Below are positions 60,269 to 64,000 of a stretch of DNA of 64,000 nucleotides, piece by piece (within the stretch, counting starts at the first letter, position 1; each line of letters starts with the position of its first letter). The notes under the pieces are model-generated. The model ran no database searches, was not told the DNA's origin, and saw only the letters and a list, made by a program, of their open reading frames with translations. Origin of the DNA: Streptomyces sp. NBC_00464 (GTDB lineage Bacteria; Actinomycetota; Actinomycetes; Streptomycetales; Streptomycetaceae); assembly GCF_036013915.1 (NCBI RefSeq), contig NZ_CP107899.1, forward strand, positions 4,340,001 through 4,404,000, given 5' to 3'. A program made the translations under genes and the position numbers.

Positions 60269-61114
60269 ATGCGGATCGCCACAACGATCTTCCTCACCGA
60301 CGAAACGATCACACCGGTGCGGCTCGCGCGCCAGCTTGAGCAGCGGGGATTCGCCGGGCTCTATCTTCCGGAGCACACGCACATTCCGGTGAGCAGGGAA
60401 ACTCTTTACCCGGGGGGCGGCGACCTGCCGCCCGAGTACGGCCGCACCCTGGACCCGTTCGTCGCCCTCGGCCAGGCCGCCGCGGTGACCGAACGGCTGG
60501 CGCTCGGCACCGGAATCACGTTGATCACCCAGCACGACCCGATCGATCTGGCCAAGCAGATCGCCACCCTCGACCACCTGTCCGGCGGCCGTTTCACGCT
60601 GGGTCTCGGCTTCGGCTGGAACGTGGAGGAGGCGGCGGACCACGGGGTGAACTGGTCGACGCGCCGGGAGCTCGGCCGGGACCGGATGGCGCTGATGCGC
60701 GCCCTGTGGTCGTCGGAACCGACCGCGTACGAGGGTGAGTTCGGCTCCGTCCGGGCCAGCCACGCCTACCCGAAGCCCGTCCAGAAGCCCCGCGGCCCGG
60801 TGGTCGGCCCGCGCACCCTGATCGGCGGCGCGGCGGGCCCGAAGCTGTTCGCGCACATCGCGGAGTACGCGGACGGCTGGATGCCGATCGGCGGCCGGGG
60901 CCTGACGGAGTCGGTGCCGGTGCTTCGTACGGCCTGGGAGTCGGCGGGCCGCGACCCGAAGGACCTCCAGGTGATCCCGTACGCGGTCCTGCCCAGCCCG
61001 GGCAAGCTGGCGCACTACGCGGACCTGGGCATCGAGGAGGTCGTCCTCCAACTGCCCCCGGCTGCCGAACCGGAGGTCCTGCGGACGCTGGACGCGTACG
61101 CGGAGTACCTCTGA
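60269..61114 (+). CDS. LLM class F420-dependent oxidoreductase
   Basis: 281 residues. GFAGLYLPEHTHIPVS, LALGTGITLITQHDPIDLAKQIATLDHLS (in parts) and GGRFTLGLGFGWNVEEAADHG match F420-dependent LLM enzymes of the Streptomyces Rv2161c-like group. No A/B promoter elements like those at 50.1 and 52.0 kb are seen. ATG at 60269 has GGAGG 8 nt or so upstream. Substrate unknown. Confidence 0.9.
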   Translation: MRIATTIFLTDETITPVRLARQLEQRGFAGLYLPEHTHIPVSRETLYPGGGDLPPEYGRTLDPFVALGQAAAVTERLALGTGITLITQHDPIDLAKQIATLDHLSGGRFTLGLGFGWNVEEAADHGVNWSTRRELGRDRMALMRALWSSEPTAYEGEFGSVRASHAYPKPVQKPRGPVVGPRTLIGGAAGPKLFAHIAEYADGWMPIGGRGLTESVPVLRTAWESAGRDPKDLQVIPYAVLPSPGKLAHYADLGIEEVVLQLPPAAEPEVLRTLDAYAEYL

Positions 61115-61132
61115 GAGGCGGCCGGCCGCCTC
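61115..61132. terminator. Palindromic hairpin between convergent genes
   Basis: GAGGCGGCCGGCCGCCTC is a perfect 18-bp palindrome, between the LLM stop and the L,D-transpeptidase stop. Confidence 0.65.
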
Positions 61133-61141
61133 GGGCCGTCG

Positions 61142-61846
61142 TCAGCCGGCCGTGCCGGGCTTGACGCCCCATACGTAGACGCGGTCGTCCACCGCGAGGA
61201 GGTCCCACAGTGCCGCCGCGTCGTCCACGGTCAGGTTGACGCAGCCCGCCGAGCCGCCGCCGTCGTACAGGTCCCCCGGATGTCCGTGGAGGGCTTGTCC
61301 GCCGTCGAAGAACTGGGCGTACGGCATGGGTGCGTTGTCGTAGATCGTGGAGACGTGGTCGCGGTGGCGCCAGTAGATCGAGTGCCACCCCGGTCGGGTC
61401 TCCTGCGCGTCGCGGCCCGTACGGATGGGGGCGGGTCCGAAGACGACCCGCTTGCCCTTCTGCACCCACAGCAGTTGGCGGTCCATGTCGACGCAGGTGA
61501 CGCGGGTGGTCTCGACCGGGCAGTGACCGGCGGCGTTCGGGGCGGGTGCCGCTTCGACGACCAGCACGGTGCGGTACGTGCCGAGGTCGGCGTGGCCGTC
61601 GGCGTGGGGCCGGCCGTGCGCGGTCTGGAAGGAGCGGATGGCCCGGCAGTCGGCCGCGGACTGGCGGCCGTCCACGGGCCGGCCCAGGTGCTTCTCCAGC
61701 TGCCGCTGGTACGGGCCGGCCGGGGCCGTGCACGCGGTGTCGTCCGCGGCGGAGGCGGCCGGGGCGGCGACCGAGGGGGCCGCGGTACACAACAGTGCCG
61801 TGGCCGCTGTGGCGACCACGGCACCGATGAGGCTGTTGGGGCGCAC
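61142..61846 (-). CDS. L,D-transpeptidase (YkuD) family protein
   Basis: 234 residues. A signal peptide (about 1-34), a peptidoglycan-binding-like part (QRQLEKHLGRPVDGRQ, CRAIRSFQ) and the YkuD catalytic region with His188 in ALHGHPG and Cys202 in GGGSAGCVNLTVDDA. It should form 3-3 cross-links or attach proteins to the wall. GTG at 61846 with AGGAGG 7 nt upstream. A surface protein gene follows upstream. Confidence 0.9.
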   Translation of the reverse strand: MRPNSLIGAVVATAATALLCTAAPSVAAPAASAADDTACTAPAGPYQRQLEKHLGRPVDGRQSAADCRAIRSFQTAHGRPHADGHADLGTYRTVLVVEAAPAPNAAGHCPVETTRVTCVDMDRQLLWVQKGKRVVFGPAPIRTGRDAQETRPGWHSIYWRHRDHVSTIYDNAPMPYAQFFDGGQALHGHPGDLYDGGGSAGCVNLTVDDAAALWDLLAVDDRVYVWGVKPGTAG

Positions 61847-61902
61847 TGCCGGACCTCCTGGCGGATCGGGAACCGAAGTCCTGCCAGCCAAGCAGTGCGC
61901 CT

Positions 61903-61932
61903 GCCCGGCCGCCCATTGATGGGCGGCCGGGC
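61903..61932 (-). terminator. Hairpin after the surface protein gene
   Basis: Perfect 13-bp stem (61903-61915 with 61920-61932, GCCCGGCCGCCCA arm) with TTGA loop, just after the minus-strand stop at 61944. Confidence 0.8.
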
Positions 61933-61943
61933 GAGTGATCAGG

Positions 61944-64000
61944 TCAGGCGCGTGCACCCTCGTGGACGCGCTTCTTGCAGTCCTTGCCCTTGCAGGGCTC
62001 GCCGCGCTTGTTGGACAGCTCGACGGTGACGCCCTGCGAGCTGTTGGCCTCCGTTACCTCGTACGGCCCCGAGACGGGGTTGGCCGGCAGGACGTAGCCC
62101 TCCGGGACAGCGATCTCGCGAAGGTAGTACTCACCGAGGGGCAGATCGTCGAACGTGCACTCACCTGTGTCGTCGGTCGAGCACCCCGCGTCGGCGAGCG
62201 TGTCGGGATTCGTGCCGGTCGTCTGCAGTCCGGGCACGTCGTTGGTCTCGCGCCACAGCTCGAAGACGGCTCCGGCCAGCGGCTGCCCGTTCTTCGTGTC
62301 CGTCTTCTCCAGGGTGAGCGAACCCGTGACCGGCGGTACGGACTCTTCGGTGTTGGTGGCTTCGATCTGGACGCCGGTGTCGGCGTTGTCCTCTGTCAGT
62401 ACGAGTGGTCCGAAGACGGCCGGGTCCGGCAGCTCGTAGCCGTCGGGTGCTGCGGTCTCTTGCCAGTAGTACGTGCCGGGCGTGGTCGTCTCGGCGCACA
62501 CGCCGTTGGCCGGTGTGGTGCAGGTGGTCACCTGGGTGTCCGGTGTGGTGCCTGTGGTCTGGAGGCCGTCGACTCCGTTGGATTCGCGCCAGAGTTCGAA
62601 GTCTGCGCCGGCGAGCGGGTCGCCGGTCTCCGCGTCGGTCTTGAGGACCCGCACCTCGCCCGTGACCGGCGGTACGGACTCCTCGGTGTTGGTGGCTTCG
62701 ATCTGGACGCCGGTGTCGGCGTTGTCCTCTGTCAGTACGAGTGGTCCGAAGACGGCCGGGTCCGGCAGCTCGTAGCCGTCAGGCGCTGCGGTCTCGCGCC
62801 AGTAGTACGTGCCGGGCGTGGTCGTCTCGGCGCACACGCCGTTGGCCGGTGTGGTGCAGGTGGTCACCTGGGTGTCCGGTGTGGTGCCTGTGGTCTGGAG
62901 GCCGTCGACTCCGTTGGTCTCGCGCCAGAGTTCGAAGTCTGCGCCGGCGAGCGGGTCGCCGGTCTCCGCGTCGGTCTTGAGGACCCGCACCTCGCCCGTG
63001 ACCGGCTGCGGTCCGTCGCAGTCCGGGAGGTCGCCGTTGAACGGATACGCGTGGAACTCCTGGCCGCCACCGCCGGTCGCGGAGCTGGTGTGCGTCACCG
63101 AACCGGTGGTGAAGAACCTGCCGTTGACGCCCGGGAGGGACACGGTGGTCATCGAGGACTGCTCGCCCATCAGGAAGCTGCCCTGGAACTGACCCGTGCC
63201 CGCCAGGTCCACGCTGGTGGCGTCGGGGAAGTTCCACAGGAGACGTTCGCGGTAGGCGTTCAGCGGGTCGGTGTCGTCGTCGATTCCGCCGCTGAAGGTG
63301 TTGATCGTGCGGTCGGCCCCGATGACGTTGACCAGGATCGTCGCGTCGTCGGGGATGCCCGCGAAGACGACGCCCTGCTGGCCGCCGCCGTCGGCCGTCA
63401 TGTCGAAGTCGACGTTGAAGACCTGGAGGGCGGACGTTCCGTCACCCGTGAAGAGCGTCTGCGTGCCCTGGTTGACCGCGGTCCCGGTCGGGGTCCGGAG
63501 CTCTCCGCCGGGCCGCGCGTAGCACTGGCTGGCGTCGGTGAGCTGGTCGCGCAGGTCCGCGTAGGGTTCCGCGGCGTCCGGGTCCTGGACGAGGGCCCCG
63601 GTGACGGTGCCGGTCTGCGCACCGGCGTAGCGCACAGTGCCCACCTCGTCGACGATGCCGCCCGTCGTGTCGAGGGTCTCGCCGGCGGCGATCGTCACGT
63701 CTCCGCCGGTGGTCAGGAAGTCGGAGTCGACGGGCGGCGGAACACGGGATCCGACACCGACGATCCCGAGGTTGTACGACTGGCCCGCCTCCGGGTCCTT
63801 GTCCTGGTCGAAGTCGTCGAGCACCACGACACGGCCCTCGGCCTCGGCCGCACGGCCGCGTACGAGGAAGTCGTCCCCGACGTAGATGTTGATCGCGTCG
63901 TCCCGGCCCGCGAAGTCCCCGTTGTTGATCTCCGGGAACGGGTCCGGGCAGTCGCCCGGTACGCACGGGCCGAGCCCGCCGGGCAGGGGCGCGGCGACGG
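61944..64000 (-). CDS. Surface protein: choice-of-anchor A domain plus three Cna-B repeats (start outside window)
   Basis: The frame is open to the right edge, so about 684 residues are seen and the signal peptide is missing. From the visible start come a Pro/Gly/Cys segment ([15 protein letters not shown]), then a choice-of-anchor A domain (about 25-340) with [13 protein letters not shown] and [13 protein letters not shown]. Three Cna-B (SpaA) domains follow: two nearly identical ones ([21 protein letters not shown]) and a third divergent one ([21 protein letters not shown]). The protein ends in [16 protein letters not shown]: no LPxTG motif and no membrane helix, so sortase attachment is not predicted. 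Confidence 0.88.
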   Translation of the reverse strand, partial: VAAPLPGGLGPCVPGDCPDPFPEINNGDFAGRDDAINIYVGDDFLVRGRAAEAEGRVVVLDDFDQDKDPEAGQSYNLGIVGVGSRVPPPVDSDFLTTGGDVTIAAGETLDTTGGIVDEVGTVRYAGAQTGTVTGALVQDPDAAEPYADLRDQLTDASQCYARPGGELRTPTGTAVNQGTQTLFTGDGTSALQVFNVDFDMTADGGGQQGVVFAGIPDDATILVNVIGADRTINTFSGGIDDDTDPLNAYRERLLWNFPDATSVDLAGTGQFQGSFLMGEQSSMTTVSLPGVNGRFFTTGSVTHTSSATGGGGQEFHAYPFNGDLPDCDGPQPVTGEVRVLKTDAETGDPLAGADFELWRETNGVDGLQTTGTTPDTQVTTCTTPANGVCAETTTPGTYYWRETAAPDGYELPDPAVFGPLVLTEDNADTGVQIEATNTEESVPPVTGEVRVLKTDAETGDPLAGADFELWRESNGVDGLQTTGTTPDTQVTTCTTPANGVCAETTTPGTYYWQETAAPDGYELPDPAVFGPLVLTEDNADTGVQIEATNTEESVPPVTGSLTLEKTDTKNGQPLAGAVFELWRETNDVPGLQTTGTNPDTLADAGCSTDDTGECTFDDLPLGEYYLREIAVPEGYVLPANPVSGPYEVTEANSSQGVTVELSNKRGEPCKGKDCKKRVHEGARA
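62335..63006 (-). repeat. Two 336-bp near-identical Cna-B coding repeats
   Basis: 62335-62670 and 62671-63006 are direct copies with only a few base differences, each encoding 112 residues. A third unit (62000-62334) is diverged. The near-identity at silent positions implies a recent duplication or gene conversion. Confidence 0.85.

Noticed and set aside
62335..63006. CRISPR-like direct repeats
   Set aside because: They are long coding repeats of Cna-B domains with no spacer pattern. No CRISPR array was seen anywhere.
1..64000. Mobile elements, tRNA or rRNA genes
   Set aside because: No transposase, integrase, att-like repeat around a tRNA, or tRNA/rRNA sequence was recognised by eye; a covariance search would be needed to exclude a tRNA fully.

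Overview
This is high-GC actinobacterial DNA, almost certainly chromosomal Streptomyces. Supporting signs are the strong third-position G/C bias, frequent GTG and TTG starts, several apparently leaderless genes, a class I lysyl-tRNA synthetase, DUF3558 lipoproteins, a DUF2637 (SpdB-like) membrane protein, System II cytochrome c maturation, the futalosine route to menaquinone, and a dispersed TCAATCGCCGGACGGGCT-type intergenic repeat. From memory, the order hemL - phosphatase - ccs genes - mqn genes matches the conserved core of Streptomyces chromosomes. No rRNA, tRNA, CRISPR array, transposase, phage gene or replication origin was seen.

Layout. 0-5 kb: the 5' part of a secreted choice-of-anchor A protein, a GvpU-like orphan, and divergent argS and lysS. 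5-10 kb: DUF2637 membrane protein, two DUF3558 lipoproteins and RtcB RNA ligase. 10-19 kb: small regulators (MarR, AraC, a SufR-like HTH), oxidoreductases, GNAT, YnfA, a ubiquitin-fold/Mut7-C RNase and several unknown secreted or membrane proteins. 19-27 kb: hemL, a histidine phosphatase, a Tat lipoprotein deacetylase-like protein and the tlpA-ccdA-resB-ccsB cytochrome c assembly operon. 27-31 kb: an unusual pair, a membrane-anchored periplasmic-binding-protein-like receptor and a large P-loop (STAND-like) ATPase with no transporter subunits. 31-33 kb: deaminase and aldehyde dehydrogenase, divergent from a MarR gene across three phased palindromes. 34-39 kb: menaquinone genes ubiD, mqnP, ubiX and mqnE with an Lrp regulator and a 44-residue protein. 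40-42 kb: a four-cysteine leader peptide and stem-loop in front of a dicarboxylate/cystine-type symporter.

43-56 kb is a catabolic zone. TetR, MaoC hydratase, high-molecular-weight FabG, thiolase and acyl-CoA synthetase form a beta-oxidation-like set with a TTACTCnnGAGTAA operator. A second set holds two LLM (F420/flavin) oxidoreductases, an SDR, an N-acyl-D-amino-acid-deacylase-like amidohydrolase and an aldehyde dehydrogenase; both LLM genes have the same two-element promoter with identical 49-bp spacing. 56-64 kb: an MFS exporter behind three MarR-type operators, a secreted PHP hydrolase, a Lys/Ser-tailed membrane protein, another LLM enzyme, an L,D-transpeptidase and a large surface protein with an anchor-A domain and three Cna-B repeats, cut by the window edge.

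The best candidates for under-described biology are the receptor/ATPase pair (27.3-31.0 kb), the cysteine-leader-controlled symporter (40.3-41.9 kb) and the twin LLM promoters (50.1 and 52.0 kb). All family names come from reading motifs by eye; no database search was run.
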